64,000 nucleotides of DNA, taken from Rhodeus uyekii (lineage: Eukaryota > Chordata > Actinopteri > Cypriniformes > Acheilognathidae). The first letter of the stretch is position 1, and each line of letters opens with the position of its first letter. A program made the position numbers and the translations under genes. Positions 19,871-38,106 of this stretch are shown one piece after another. Location: positions 310,001-374,000 of the forward strand of contig JAWRVZ010000017.1 in NCBI GenBank assembly GCA_037043235.1, given 5' to 3'. The notes beneath the pieces were generated by a model. It made no database searches. It saw only the letters and a list, made by a program, of their open reading frames with translations, and was not told where the DNA came from.

Positions 19871-22548
19871 TACAAATTAATGGAAAGATCTTTCTTTGTG
19901 GCCAAAAGAAACCTTTCCTTTTTTTTATAGAGTTTATAAGGTCAATATTTGCTGGACAAATTATCCGTCCTTTGAACTCTTTTCTAGAATTAAAGAAAAT
20001 TCTACAAGTCGAATCGATATTAATAATAGATATTAATAATTTTTACAATCCGTTATAATTAACTGTTAATATCCAAATTCCCCTTTGTGCAGATTTATGT
20101 GTGTTTGATCAACAAAACGATTCACGCACACATTGATCCGCACCATTTCCCTTAGGCTTAGAATCGCTACACAACACAATCCGCAATACACAACATACAC
20201 AATACATAAAACATTAAAAATACACAACCTCTACATCAACACAGTCTGAAATTCACATTCATTCCCATATAATTCCTGAATGCAGACAAATGCTTCATAT
20301 TCTCTATATACAGGCATTTCCCTAAAGACAAGTTTGAAACTTTGCAAACACACACACATACACACACACACACACACACACATAGACAATATTAGATGAT
20401 GAATCTTCATAGTGTCAGGCTAGCTGCGCTATTAAGGGCTAAATGCTAATGCCGTCAGAGGCAGGATGGATAGATCATTATAGAAACATCCGTCATTTTT
20501 CTGAGACAGCGCATGAGGCGTCTGCACAAGCCCTGCCTGAAAAAGACCTTAGCCATTAGGGTTAACATTAGCATGATGAACAACATCTCACGTCAGCTTC
20601 GTTTCTGATGATGAAAACAATAGCATAAGGAACTGCACTTCATTAAACATAAATCTATATTATCTTGCAATTACATCACAGACACTCGAGCAGCATGTAT
20701 CATGAGAACGCGTCAGTTTTATATAACCTAATGTGCAGAGCGGTGGGAAACGTTTGTGTAACAACTTATTAGCATGTAAAAGCCCATACGTTTTTGTCTG
20801 ACTCGGCCTGACTTTTGATGGAGGGATATGAAAGAGGGATGAAATGAGATGGAGGAAATAAATCTTCAGGAGAAAGAATGATAAAGGCATGATGCTTTTT
20901 TGCGAGGAAGGATGGAGATTGGACACATTTGTCAACCTATGGTTTGCCGCAAAGTGTGTGCGTGCATTTGCAAGTGTGAGAATGTCATTGCTGGCCGGGT
21001 TTGTGAGTTTGGTGTGTGAGAGATGCCCCTGTAGCTAGATGACAAATATCTCAATCTTTGAGAAATATGCTCGCGTGTTTTTCCACTCTCCCTTTTCAAT
21101 GAGAAACACATTCTGTTTTTCTCGCTTGCTGATAAACCTGAGGGCGGTGATCTGAGACGTTAAATCACAAACAAACCTGGCCACATCATCCATTTCACAA
21201 GCCGTACTATCTATTAACACCAACAACGCTACTGTGACTCCACCCATCAGCTGTCACTCTTATGACATCACACGCTGGCCTTCATTTGCTTTGATGACAT
21301 AACAAGCATGTCAGAAGTCTGCTTCTCTCCTATGCCTGGTTGTTGATGTTAACCTAAAATTGTGGAATCAATATCACCACGCTGGCCTCATTATTCAGTC
21401 CAGTCACTTTAACAGGTGGGGAGATGACAAAGCAATCAACTGCAGACACCTCCAAGCAGTCATTCTCTTATTTACCCTGCCGGAGCAAAAGGACCGCAGT
21501 GAACCCTGTTGAAAAATTACTATTACCGAGACGAGAACCTCACTGAAGAATTAATATTGCCAACAAGAGAACCCTGGTGAGATATAAACATTGCCAGCCA
21601 ATGATAAGATGGCTGCATAAATCCATCATAAATTCATTTCAAGAGCTATTCTACACAATTCAAAATAAATAAATAAAATATTACAAACTTCAGCCTAATA
21701 ACTATGCGCTTCTACTTTCACACTATATGCAATTGAAATGATTGCTATATGCAATTATTTTATGTCATTACTTTAGAATGTTATTTAGTCATTTAAAAAT
21801 ATCAACAAGGGCGTAATATCATAAGTTAAAGTTTAATCTGTCACTTTCACCGTAGACATTTTGACATCAATTGTGTTATATAGATGTTGACCGCTAATAG
21901 CACTGGACACTAAAAAATATGATTAAGGATACAATAATGTACAATAAGGTACAATAATGTCACTGGTTAATTTTAACTAACATTAACTGACAGTGAGCAA
22001 TACTTTATTTGGAGTATTTATCAATTGTTGTTAATTAAAATACATCTGTTCGTTGTTAGTTCATGTAGTGACTTAGACAAATAAGACACACAATTGCTTG
22101 TTATATTTAACAAATAATCGATAAAACCCACTCTTTGAGTTTTGTTAACCATTCCCTGAAAGAACTAACACCTCAAAAAGGCAGAACTGGGCTCAGTTAC
22201 CAGGGCTACTATCTGATACGATTGTTTTATTGCTAAAAAAAACAAACAAACATTGTGGCCATGGAAAAGCAAAGGAAATACACATAAAGCCTGTGAAACA
22301 GACTTTTCTTCATTAATTTATGCTCTATAAATGAGCATGCATATCCCCAAGACATTGCGTGTATGATTATTACTTTCTTATATTGTGTCTTTTGTACAGT
22401 GTTATCACCTAATACATCTGCAATCAAATTGAATGTGCATTCAATTTACCTGTGATATCATATGCTCTTTTATAGTGTTTGCCCGTGTATTAATCCTTGA
22501 ATAAATGCAATGTCTTACTTCTATTAATCAAGATCTACCTCTTATATG
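19871..22548. other. Non-coding DNA, small repeats only
   Basis: Contains an (AC)n run (20347-20382) and a three-copy 34-bp tandem repeat (21499-21599, listed separately). The 91-codon and 70-codon minus frames at 20660-20935 and 21035-21247 carry no recognisable domain. Confidence 0.5.
21499..21599. repeat. Three diverged 34-bp tandem units
   Basis: Units at 21499-21532, 21533-21566 and 21567-21599 share a GAGAACCCTG start and an ATTAATATTGCCAAC-like end, but differ at many inner positions. It is an old minisatellite-like triplication without coding potential. Confidence 0.7.
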
Positions 22549-22830
22549 AGAAGCATGTGTGCGATGCGGAGGAAGCAAGGAGCAAGAGGAGAACAGGTTT
22601 TGAAAACTGAAACTCTCTTGTTTCAAAAGGCAAACGAAAACAAACACTTCAAGAAAGAACATAAACGGCACGTAGTAGTGCAAAACCTGGAGACACATAA
22701 CAACACGGAACAGAACATCCACACACGCCTATACAGCCATCTAACACTGACAATAACTGACAAAGACAAAGGAACACAGGAGGATATTTAAGGACAAACA
22801 CGGGATTGGGACCAGAGACAAGACTGTGAC
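22549..22830 (-). repeat. Diverged LTR fragment, inverted relative of 23294-23769
   Basis: Reads as the reverse complement of the right half of the solo LTR at 23294-23769. Shared landmarks include GTGTGCGATGC, CAGGTTT, GTGCAAAACCTGG against GTGCAAAACCCTGG, and CATCCACACACG. The outer end (TGTTACAAATGGGG in the other copy, reversed) is missing, so it is truncated. Confidence 0.65.
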
Positions 22831-23293
22831 ACTACCATTCTTGGTATCTACACATTTGTATTTTGATGATCTAAATGAATGTGCATATTATTGGTTGAAA
22901 CCTATGCAGCAACTCCTCAACAGCTAAGACAAATACAAGTATTGTACATTTAAACACTATAAGAGAGATTTAGTATAAGCAGCAGATCCCTTCCTAACAA
23001 GGTGCTTTAAACGACCAAACTGATGTTTTTTCTTCTCTGGTGGTTAAATGACTCTTTTCCATAGCTTAATTTCCTGTTTCTATTCCAGTTTAATTCACTC
23101 TCACATTTCCATTTCCGATGTATGTGTGATTTATGTGTATGTGCTTGTTTAAATTAGTTATGTGTTTGTGATTTAGTTAAATAAAGCTTTTGTGTACATT
23201 CTTGCAAGTTGTTTCTGGTCTGTTTATAAATCTAAGTCAATTTAACAATTTTGATTACAGCTACAAGGTAAAAAAGAGTTATGTTTCTGTGGC

Positions 23294-23769
23294 TGTTACC
23301 ATAAGTCCTATCCGGTGTGTCAATTATGCACTTCCTGTCTGTCGTGTCCTTTTGTCACTTCTTGTCTGTAAGGTCAAGGTTACACTTCCTGTTGGTAAGG
23401 TCAATTGTCACTTCCTGTGTCTTCTTGTTATGTTTCACTACCGGGTTCCTTCGGTTTATCATCTTGTGCCATCCATGCACCTGTCTTGTCATCACTTATA
23501 TCGTTAGTCTACCCAGGTGTTCGTCATTCTCTTGTGTATAAAACCCTCTTGTGTTTCCCTTGTCATTGCTGATTGTTGACCTTCGTGTGTGGATGCTGAC
23601 TTTGTGTTCGCTGTGTCCTTGGTCTCCTGAATCCCAGGGTTTTGCACAAGTGTGCCTTTTCTGTTTGTATTTGTAGTCTTTTGTTTTCTTTTGTATTAAA
23701 GTGATTTTGAGTTGGAAACCTGCTGTCCTCGTCATGTCTCTCTGCATCGCACACGCCCCATTTGTAACA
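23294..23769 (+). mobile_element. Solo LTR (476 bp)
   Basis: Begins TGTTACCATAAG and ends ATTTGTAACA, giving matching TGTTAC/GTAACA ends. It is flanked by GTGGC (23289-23293) and GTGAC (23770-23774), a 5-bp target duplication with one change. Inside are TATAAAA at 23537-23543, a T-rich zone and ATTAAA about 160 bases later, as in U3-R-U5. No internal region remains, so it probably formed by recombination between two LTRs. Confidence 0.75.
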
Positions 23770-23774
23770 GTGAC

Positions 23775-25774
23775 CATGAAAAATATTTGACAGACGATCA
23801 ATACAGAGTGTTCACTGGACAAACAGATTAAATGATTTGTAATATTATCTGATCATATAATTATGAGTTATAATTAATTATTCATATTTCCCTTTTGAAC
23901 TAATTTGCTACATGTATGCACAGATTCATTTAGTTCAACAAATTGATTAATGTGTTAATTGGATCACAAACCCACTCACGGACCACCACTTTTGTTTTAT
24001 GATGCAATTTTTATGGTAGAGTTTGTAGAGAGTCTACACATTCAATCTAATTGGCTGAATCTAACACAGAATTTTGAAGGAGAAGCTTATCAAAGTTGCC
24101 AAAGTTAACAGAGCTCGTGGAATCATATTACTGAAAGAAATTCACTTTTTTCGTTGTAAAATAAATTTCCACGAGCAAAACTAAAGGTGCTTTTCCACTT
24201 CACGTGTCGATCAGATGATCTCTTCCTCTCTAAGTGGGAGGTTCTTGGCAAGAAAGAGTTGAAAAGTACACCGATCTGACAGTCAAAAGTTATGTTAGAC
24301 ACCATTAGCCTTAACATTTTAGGAATGGTGTGGGAAATCGCAATAAACACACAGATTGCATTTTTAAAGAGGCCTTTGACATAATATCATTCAACAAAGC
24401 GGTCAAATGGCAAAGGTAATAGAACGACATTATCCCAGAGGGAGATATTGGTGAGCTGAGAGAAAGAAAGAGAGAGTAACAAAAGTGAAGAGAATAATAT
24501 AGAGCATCCTTTGAGACTCTAACACACGCATCAGGATCACACTTTTCCTTCTAGCATGCTCTAGGGCAGCTTAATTCTGAGGGCGTGGATGGCCGGGCCG
24601 ATCTGTGCACAGGCCGAAATGTCAGGAGCTCTTTATCTACCACCCCCTCACTCATATATTCCCACAAACTCTTTCCCCAGGGCTATAGGTGTACCTCTCT
24701 GCTATATTCTATTCCTCTCTGTCCCTCTCTCTCTCTCATTCGGTTAAATGTCAATGGTGTGATCCGAGATTGTGTGCCTTAGGCGTGAGAAAAAGGGACA
24801 GAAGAGGTGAGAAGGAGACAATGAAGGAATGATGGGAATACAACAGTTTACACAGACAGAGTAAATGTGTTGAATTAATGCCAAACGTGTTCAAGGAATA
24901 TTTTGGCATAAACTTAAACACCAGTCAGTGGTATAATCGTCAATTAAAAATTGTAACAAAAACATTTTAACCTGGGGAAAACAAACAAAAATACTAAATA
25001 CAATTTTTTATTTGTATAGCACTTATACAATGTAAACCTTTTAATAGGAGACTACAGGATTCTGAGCATCAGGTTATGACATCATATCTTTTAGAAATCC
25101 GATTTCATTGAATATGCCAAGCAAATGAATAAACAAATGAATCAATAAAGCAAATTATAATTAAAATGCTTTTACTTACAAGGCAGCACTATATTAGTAC
25201 CAGGTGAATGTATGAGAATAGCAACTGCAGAAATGGAATGAGTCTTTCTAGTTTTAATGTGTGTGCTGGTGAGAGTCGAAGGAAAGGATTGCATCCATTA
25301 ACATGTTGAGCAAACAGTGAATGTCTGTGCGATTGTGTATATTCATGTGTTAAAGTGAGAAAATAGATTGTCTTCTACATTAGAATTGTTCAATTACACA
25401 GAAAAAAACTTAACCTTCTGCAGTAAAGAGCTTTTATTGGAATTTTCTGTAACAGTGTGTGAGTATGAATGTGAAGGGGGGTGTTCAGAGCTTGCACTCG
25501 GTGCTAATGCAATAGAGCAGCTGATAAAGAGGACGGTACGTGTGTGAACAGCAGATACAGTTTGCTATATTTATCTCTCTCAGGAACAGATCTGAATTCT
25601 GATACCTAAAGAAAGGAACAAAGAAACGAGCACCAGATTGAAACAATATTGAATGTGCCATATATTTATCATAAAATTACATGGTGATCCGTTTTGCTGT
25701 GAACAGGCATTTTTTGTAGTGATTTGATGGAAAATCTAAAAAGTGCTCTATGGAGAAAACAAACAAACCAATCT
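23775..25774. other. Non-coding DNA, nothing firm
   Basis: No coding or RNA signal. Around 24570-24740 is a GC-richer non-repetitive patch with a CT-rich tail that might be regulatory, but I cannot support more. Confidence 0.45.
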
Positions 25775-25978
25775 AAGCTACTTTGGTGGTCTTAGCTGGT
25801 TTATGCTATTTTTCCAGCTTAAACCAGTCTATCTATCATTGCTGGTGGTTTAGATATTCAGGACCTGTAGGTCCCCCAGTGTGATCAGCTGAAAAATGAC
25901 CCTAATCCCCGTAAAACCAGTTAACAGTCCAGTCTGAAAGATCAGCTAAGACCAGCAGACCAGTTTAACCTTGTTTAT
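25775..25978. repeat. Foldback repeat with GGTCTTAGCTGGTTT arms
   Basis: The left arm contains TGGTCTTAGCTGGTTTATGC (about 25788-25807). The right arm carries its approximate reverse complement, GATCAGCTAAGACCAGCAG plus ACCAGTTTA (about 25940-25970). Short internal AGCTTAAACCAGT and GCTGGTGGTTTA words repeat the theme. Such AGCTGGTTTA palindromic repeats are common in teleosts; it is probably a MITE. Confidence 0.6.
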
Positions 25979-26026
25979 AGTATCCATGAATATTAAATAT
26001 TGAAGAGTAAAAAATAAGTACAAATA

Positions 26027-26749
26027 CAGTGATCCCTCGTTTATCACGGTTAATGTGGACCGGAACCCCCCGCGATAGGTGAAAATCTGTGAAGTAAGAT
26101 TGGCCTCTCTAGGAATTTCCATATATGTGTGTGTAGGTACCAGAATGTATATAATGTATATGAAAATATGTATATTTATACTTTATATTTATTATATTAA
26201 ATTATATTTATTTTATATTAAATCTATTTAATTATAAAACCTTAATATTATATATTTACTCTCTCTCTCTCTCTCTCATACGATACGTATTATGGTGTTC
26301 TACACTCATCAATAACAATAGTATCTTGAGACTCCAGTAATGACGACGATGACAGACCCGGTTCGATGAATGTGAAGATGATGGTGTTACTGCACTGGTA
26401 TAATGAGCCCTTTAAATCAGTTCGGGAAGCACCTCAACATTTGCTTCTGAGAGAGGTGAAGAGGCTCCCACTCCACTCGTGCTCTCATTTGTCGATCTCG
26501 TGACTGGAACCAATCACGTGTCTTGTCTGAGTGCCGTGGGTGTGTACAAAGCCTCTGAGAGAGTTTCTCTCTTTGTCCGGCATCCTGGGAAACCGTTTCT
26601 CTTGCATCACGATGAAGCAATGCTGCTTTCCGCAATACGACTGACGATATGGGTATTTTTGAATTTTTAACTTTCGATGAATATTTTTGAAAAATCCGCG
26701 ATGCACTGAGGCCGCAAAACTTGAACCGCGAAGTGGCAAGGGATTACTG
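26027..26749 (+). mobile_element. Tigger/pogo-like MITE (family D)
   Basis: Begins CAGTGATCCCTCGTTTATC and ends, reversed, CAGTAATCCCTTGCCACTTC; TA flanks both ends (26025-26026 and 26750-26751). The TIRs are imperfect beyond about 13 bp. It is 723 bp with a short CT run (26260-26278). The copy at 30512 is the same family in reverse orientation and aligns over about 550 bp. No transposase is intact. Confidence 0.8.
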
Positions 26750-26751
26750 TA

Positions 26752-28330
26752 TGTTGAATATGTAAAATAACATAGGCTAAGAATAAGTAAGTTTTTCTTT
26801 AAGTTTTTCATGTATAGACAATGCCAGACAGTCACTGTTGTCAAAACGATCCCTTGTCAAAACAATCATTTATGAGTGGCCAAAAATGTTCGATATTTTC
26901 AACCTAGCCCAAGTTAATGTGATGAGCTAAACCTGTGTAAACTGCCTTACATCTACTAACAATGATCTTGGGATCAGTTCATTAAAAACAACTCTAACCT
27001 CAACATAGTTTACTGAAACTTTCAAATGGTACGCAGCCTTTTATGAAGTTTAAATAAAAGTTTCCATGTGAGAAATAATGCATCATTTTCTTTCCGCACT
27101 CAATCATCTATGATTCTCAAATTTTATTATTTCACATGAGTGAGCCCACATATGTAGGTTAATTCTGCTTACATTAGCATTATTCATCTAGACGACACAC
27201 ACAGATGCAGAAAACCGTGAAGTATGACAGCGACTCATCTTGGTCTTAAAAATGGGCCTTTGACGCTAGGGCAGGCACTATGCCATCTCTGCAGACTCAA
27301 AGCACTGTTGGCATGGTAGCCAGAGTGCCAGTTCCACAGCAGAGCTGTAACACATGCATGCACACAAATACACACATTAGCTAATACTCTTTACATACTC
27401 CCATGACACTTAAAACAGCTTTTAGCTCTCTCTCTCCATCTCTTTCTTGTTCATTTACTTGATATCTGTCACATTTAAATATGCGAACACAAAGCGTCAG
27501 GCAGGAACGAGGCAGTTTAATTACCACAGAACTTTTTCTGGCGGCCTACTTTAGACAACTTCACACGCGTGCGGAGATGAGAGGGAGCGAGCAGGAGATA
27601 AAGGGAGATACAGGGTGGGAAAGAAAGATATAAGATGGATTAGTAGCATCTCTAATGACTGAAGAGGGACTGTGGGTACAGTCTCTTGAGAATATTGCAC
27701 TGGTGTTCTTCCTGTAGAGAACGATAGACTGTAGACACACAACATAGCAGTGACAATGTGTATTAATTTGTATGTATGCTGACAATGAACATGAATCATA
27801 AGAAGATGCTTTAATGTAGATGTAGGAACTTTGTGTTGAGAAAATAATTTTACAGGAAAACTGACTTTTGGTAAAAGCATCCCATTCTTAAACAGTATAT
27901 TTTTCTTATTTTCTTGATGCCTACATATCGGTTAAGGAATGATTCACTAAAAATATGAGGAGGAGGATGTGGCCACACAATTTGTGAAGTTTATAAGTGA
28001 ATAATGGCATAAACTGGCATCAGAAACTACAACTGTCACCATTTACTCACCCCATGTAGCCGTATTTTCGGTCCGTTCTTCACACAAAGCTTTGATTTGA
28101 CTTTAGAGGGTTTGGGTTTTTAATGGTAATTATTTTGTTAATCGTTTGATCAGTTTCATCGTTTTCATCCTAGTCATTGAATGGAAAACAGCAGCTTGGA
28201 ATTCTGCACAATATCTCATTTTATTTTATTTTTTGTTACTTTTTTTAAAGGATGAGATTGGCTTTGTCTGCATGACAAAGGTACTGACAGAATAGGATTT
28301 GTGCAGTGTTCTAGACTGCTACATTATTTC
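26752..28330. other. Non-coding DNA
   Basis: No gene recognised. The patch at 27190-27350 is non-repetitive and may be conserved. At 28036-28110 a short piece (CACCATTTACTCACCCC) recalls the repeat family at 28980-29260. Confidence 0.45.
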
Positions 28331-28723
<393 letters not shown>

Positions 28724-28979
28724 CATAAATTTACAGGTGCTGTAAGTGTGATATTTCCCAACCACTTTTTGAGAGGGTCGATATTGTCCCCACCTCGTGG
28801 CACAGATGTAAAGGAAGCGTCTAGATCTTACAAGCTGAGTATTAATTTCTGTTTGTTTGTATCAAGTAAGAGGCGATCTGACCCTGGAATATAGTTTTTT
28901 TTTTTAATCATGCTGAGTGTTTGTTGCTTCTGACGCTATCAGTGGAGGAAGGCAACAGTCCTCACAAAGAGTGATTCAC

Positions 28980-29260
28980 TTAAAGGGATAGTTCATCCAA
29001 AAATGTTGTCATCCTTTACTCACCCTTATGGTCCAAACCTGTATATGTTTCTTTCTTCTGTGTTTCTTCCTTCTTTTGAACACAAAAGAAGATATTTTAA
29101 AGAAAGTTAGTAACCAGACAGTTGAAGGTAGCCGTTGACGTCAATTGAATTTTCCCCCTTATTTTTAAATATCTTATTTTGTGTTCAACAGGAGAAAGAA
29201 AAAAAGTTTGGGGGCGAGTAAGTGAGGAAATATTTTTTTTTGGGGGGGTGAAGTATCCCA
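28980..29260 (+). repeat. Cyprinid-type interspersed repeat copy
   Basis: Starts TAAAGGGATAGTTCATCCAA and continues with CTTTACTCACCC, GTCCAAACCTGTATATG, TTTTGAACACAAAAGAAG and GTTGACGTCAATT words. These match a very common repeat in zebrafish/carp DNA from memory. A partly foldback relative is at 53292-53528. Confidence 0.6.
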
Positions 29261-30509
29261 CTGACTCCTTGTGGAGACTCTATTTATTCTGCTGATGTGA
29301 CATCACAAATCACTTGCTCTCGAAATATACAATCGCTGATGATCATCTTTGGGTTTAATGAGAAAAGTATAAAAATGAACTACAAGAGGGTGGAACAGAA
29401 CACAAAACTTCTAACATGCTTAAAACCCGGGACACACTAAGTCGATGTCAAAGAACTAGCGGTGATGAAAGCTGACTTTGCTGTCACCTTGCATTGGCTG
29501 TGTCTTGGCCAAAACGCAGCGCTTGTATAGACCAAAAGAACTAAAGGAGATGGTCAACTCTTCACATGCGTGTAAGTAAACATATGTCTATGTCATCTGA
29601 TGTATCAATAGTCTATTTCTGTCATTCAAAAAGCGAACTCAATACTAGGACTGCAGATATACAAACCATAGACAACTAACACATTAAACGAGTTCTATTT
29701 CAAATATTAGATCTTAGTGTACTCTTGAAATCGATTTCTGAATATCAAAATGTTTCTTCAATTGTTATTGTACATATCTGAAATAGCTTTGTATTAGCAT
29801 TGCAACTAATGCTAGTTAGCCCCCCCAAACACACACTCCTGTCCCGCCAATTTTTACTTTTTAAAACAAAGTCATTGCTCATGCACGTGGTAACACACAT
29901 ACTTGCACCCTTCGGGCAGCAGTTCTGTTCTCCTCATTTTTAATGTCTAATGAAGTCATTAAGTCTCCTTCTGAGTGTTTATTTGCTCTTATTTTCACTT
30001 CAGATTCCTCCAGATAAACATCCCACTATAAAAAGCTCCATTCTTCACAAAAGGAAGCAGACAGTTTAGGTGGTTAATGACTCTTTTATTCTCACGGCTA
30101 CCAAACTGCTTCCGCAAACTTCTCCCTAACAAATAACATAAGCAGAGACATTTTTTTCCCTTGATAATAAAACACTGAAATATGTGGAAGTCACAGAGTA
30201 ATCAACTTTATGTGAGCAGAATAGCAATATCCCAAAATCACAAATAGAAGCAGAACTAGGACAGAGGTTCATAAATAGCTATTATGGTCACTCGTGTGGT
30301 ATAACAAAAATGTTGAAACAAATTAAAAAAGGAAATTATCTCATAGATAGGTCCCCTGCAGACCCTCATAGTTGTTTGCAAAGGAGATGATGACAGGCAC
30401 GACTCTGAGGATAAAGTTCAATAGTAGAGTTTGCTGACAAATCCAACAGGGAACAGACGAAAAAACACTGTACATAGACCACACAACTGAGAACTGAAAC
30501 AGAGTGACA
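29261..30509. other. Non-coding DNA
   Basis: No coding signal. At 29430-29470 a GGGACACACTAAGTCGATG word could be a worn DNA-transposon end, but no partner end was found. Confidence 0.4.
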
Positions 30510-31063
30510 TACAGTAATCCCTCGCCACTTTTTGTTTCAAGTTTTGTGGCCTCGGTGCATCACAAATTTTTCAAAAATATTCATCGGAAAAAAAAAACGC
30601 CATATCGTGAATTCATTTCATTGTGAAGCGAGATAAATGGTTTCCCAGGATGCCAAACAAAGAGAGAAACTCTCTCAGAGGCTTTATACACGCCCACGGG
30701 CGCTCAGACAAGACACATGATTGGTTTCCGGCGCGAGATCGACGAATGAGAGTACGAGTGGAGTGGGAGCCTCTTTGCCTCTCTCAGAAGCAAATGTTGA
30801 CGATCCAGCGCTGATATCTGACGATGAGGCGCTTCCCAAACTGATTTAAAGGCCTAATTATACCAGTGCAGTAACACCATCATCATCATCATCATCATCA
30901 CATTCTTTGAAGCGCACAGGTCTGACATCGTCGTCATTACTGTAGTCTCAAGATACTACTGTCATTGATGAGTGTAGAACACCATAATACATATCGTATG
31001 AGAGAGAGAGAGTGTGAATGTATAATATTAAGGTTTTATAATTAAATATATTTAATTAAAATA

Positions 31064-31834
31064 CAGTAGAACCCCGATGTACGAAACGCTCTACGTACGA
31101 AAAGTTACGATGACATACGATAAAAGATTTCAGGTTTTTTTCCGCCCAAGTAACGACAAAATGATCGAGATCTGAAAAACGAAATCTCGGCCGAGGCGAC
31201 GATTGCCGAATTTTATTTTGAAATTCGAGCGCCACTGACCCATGAACTTGCACTAATCGTCCCACTCTCCCGTTGGCTGTCTCCCGGCTCGGACGCTAGC
31301 TTTCGCTGCAGCATCCTGCTCTCCTATTGGTCAGCATCGCTCCCACCAGCCTCTGCGCAGCGGCGTTCAGTGTTGCCAACTTAGCGTCTTTGTCGCTATA
31401 TTTAACGGATTTTTTTAGCGAGACCACTCCAGCGACAATTTTTCCCAAAAGCGACTAGAGACAAATCTAGCGACTTTATATGGAGTTATTGGCGACTTTT
31501 GGAGACTTTCTGAATGCACATATTGCTCTCTTACTCTTCCCTGTCAGCAGTGAGTGCTGCTGTGAATCCCCTCCCCCGCTGACAGGAAGATCTCTCCGTA
31601 CCGCAGTTGACAGTAAGATCTGAAGTGAAAGGGAAGAAGAGGATGCCCTCCACGGGGACGAAAAGGGAGATAATTGAGAAGTATGAAATTGGGATGCGTT
31701 TCATCCCATGCTATGTGTTGTTTTCGTAGAGCTTGGAACAGATTAGGCAATTTACATGTAAAAGCCTGACTGATTTACGAAAAGATCGGCTTATGAAGCC
31801 AACCTTTGTTGTTTCGTAAGTCGGGGTTCTACTG
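31064..31834 (+). mobile_element. Tigger-like MITE (family E) nested in family D
   Basis: The ends CAGTAGAACCCCGATGTACG and, reversed, CAGTAGAACCCCGACTTACG are near-perfect TIRs flanked by TA (31062-31063 and 31835-31836). It is 771 bp and keeps the start of a transposase frame at 31643. It sits inside the family-D copy, so it inserted later. Confidence 0.87.
31643..31728 (+). pseudogene. Tigger transposase N-terminal fragment
   Basis: An ATG at 31643 reads MPSTGTKREIIEKYEIGMR, then FIPCYVLFS and a stop. The KREIIEKYEIG part resembles the first helix of the Psq-type DNA-binding domain of pogo/Tigger/CENP-B proteins. All of the rest of the enzyme is deleted. Confidence 0.5.
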
Positions 31835-31880
31835 TATATATAAAGTATATATAGTATATAAAATATAATTTAATTTCACC

Positions 31881-37176
<5,296 letters not shown>

Positions 37177-37407
37177 TGTGTGTGAGCGAGAGATGCTTTG
37201 ACAGCGCTCTATCTCTGCTTCTGACATCAGCAAATTTACCAGTTAGACCCATAGAGACAAGCTTTAAATATCCGGTAGAATTATACATATACACTGTGAC
37301 ACACACACACACACACACACACATACACACATAAACTGATCGTTCCTGTGCTTTATTTGGTAAATATATATTATAAAGTAGAGATAAAAAAAACACTCTA
37401 AGAATGA

Positions 37408-37410
<3 letters not shown>

Positions 37411-37451
<41 letters not shown>
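37411..37451. repeat. (CT)n microsatellite
   Basis: About 20 CT units; the overlapping Arg-Glu frame on the minus strand is a reading of it. Confidence 0.96.
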
Positions 37452-37454
<3 letters not shown>

Positions 37455-38100
37455 CTGTACATGCAGCCTTCCATCATTTTTACATCCAGAAACTTCCAAG
37501 TGAATCACATCAACAATGAAAATAATCATTATCCCTTGCTTGAAAAGTTGACTAAACTACCCAGGGGCTAATTTTATTGCTCAAGGTTGAGCTTTCACAA
37601 ATAAGGAGCATTAAAGAGACAGTATAGCCAAAAAAAAAAAAAAAAAGTTTTACTTACACTTTTGTAGTTCCAAACCTGAATGGCTTTCTTCATTGTACGG
37701 GAAACAAACAAGGGTACTTTGAAGACTGTAAGTAAAAGTACAATGAATGACATGAGGTGAATAAATTATTTTGTTTCGGTTTTATTTGTTAAAACGTTGT
37801 CTCAGATGTTTCTTCTAAAATAAAAAAGATAGAAACAAATTAGACAGTTGTTGACATACTGTATGCCAATGCCATTAAGTCACCAATTTCAGAGACAGTT
37901 GGCAATTGCTGGCTGCAAGATGTAGGTGTGTCCGGCAATGTGATTATGTCGAGAAAAGTTTAAACTTATATAAAAAAGCTGCAACATGACACAGCGAATA
38001 CCAATGGGAGTAAAGACACATCTCCAGTGAGATACCATCACCAAGAACAAGAAACAATCACAAGAAACCTCTCAACTCAAAATTGGCAAAAATAAGAAGG
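37452..38100. other. Non-coding spacer
   Basis: A worn piece of the TTCCAAACCTGAATGG-type repeat is visible near 37616-37700 (poly-A, then GTTCCAAACCTG). Nothing coding. Confidence 0.4.
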
Positions 38101-38106
38101 TCATTA

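Larger units (their letters stand above)
30512..31880 (-). mobile_element. Second family-D MITE, reversed and interrupted
   Basis: The left end CAGTAATCCCTCGCCACTT follows TA (30510-30511) and matches the reversed right end of the 26027-26749 copy. The match continues to about 31061 (shared landmarks GGTTTCCCAGGATGCC, CAGTAACACCATCATC, TCAAGATACTA, GAACACCATAATAC). At 31064 another MITE is inserted. AT-rich sequence after 31836 (TATAAAGTATA) may be the continuation, but the far TIR is missing. The right limit is approximate. Confidence 0.7.
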
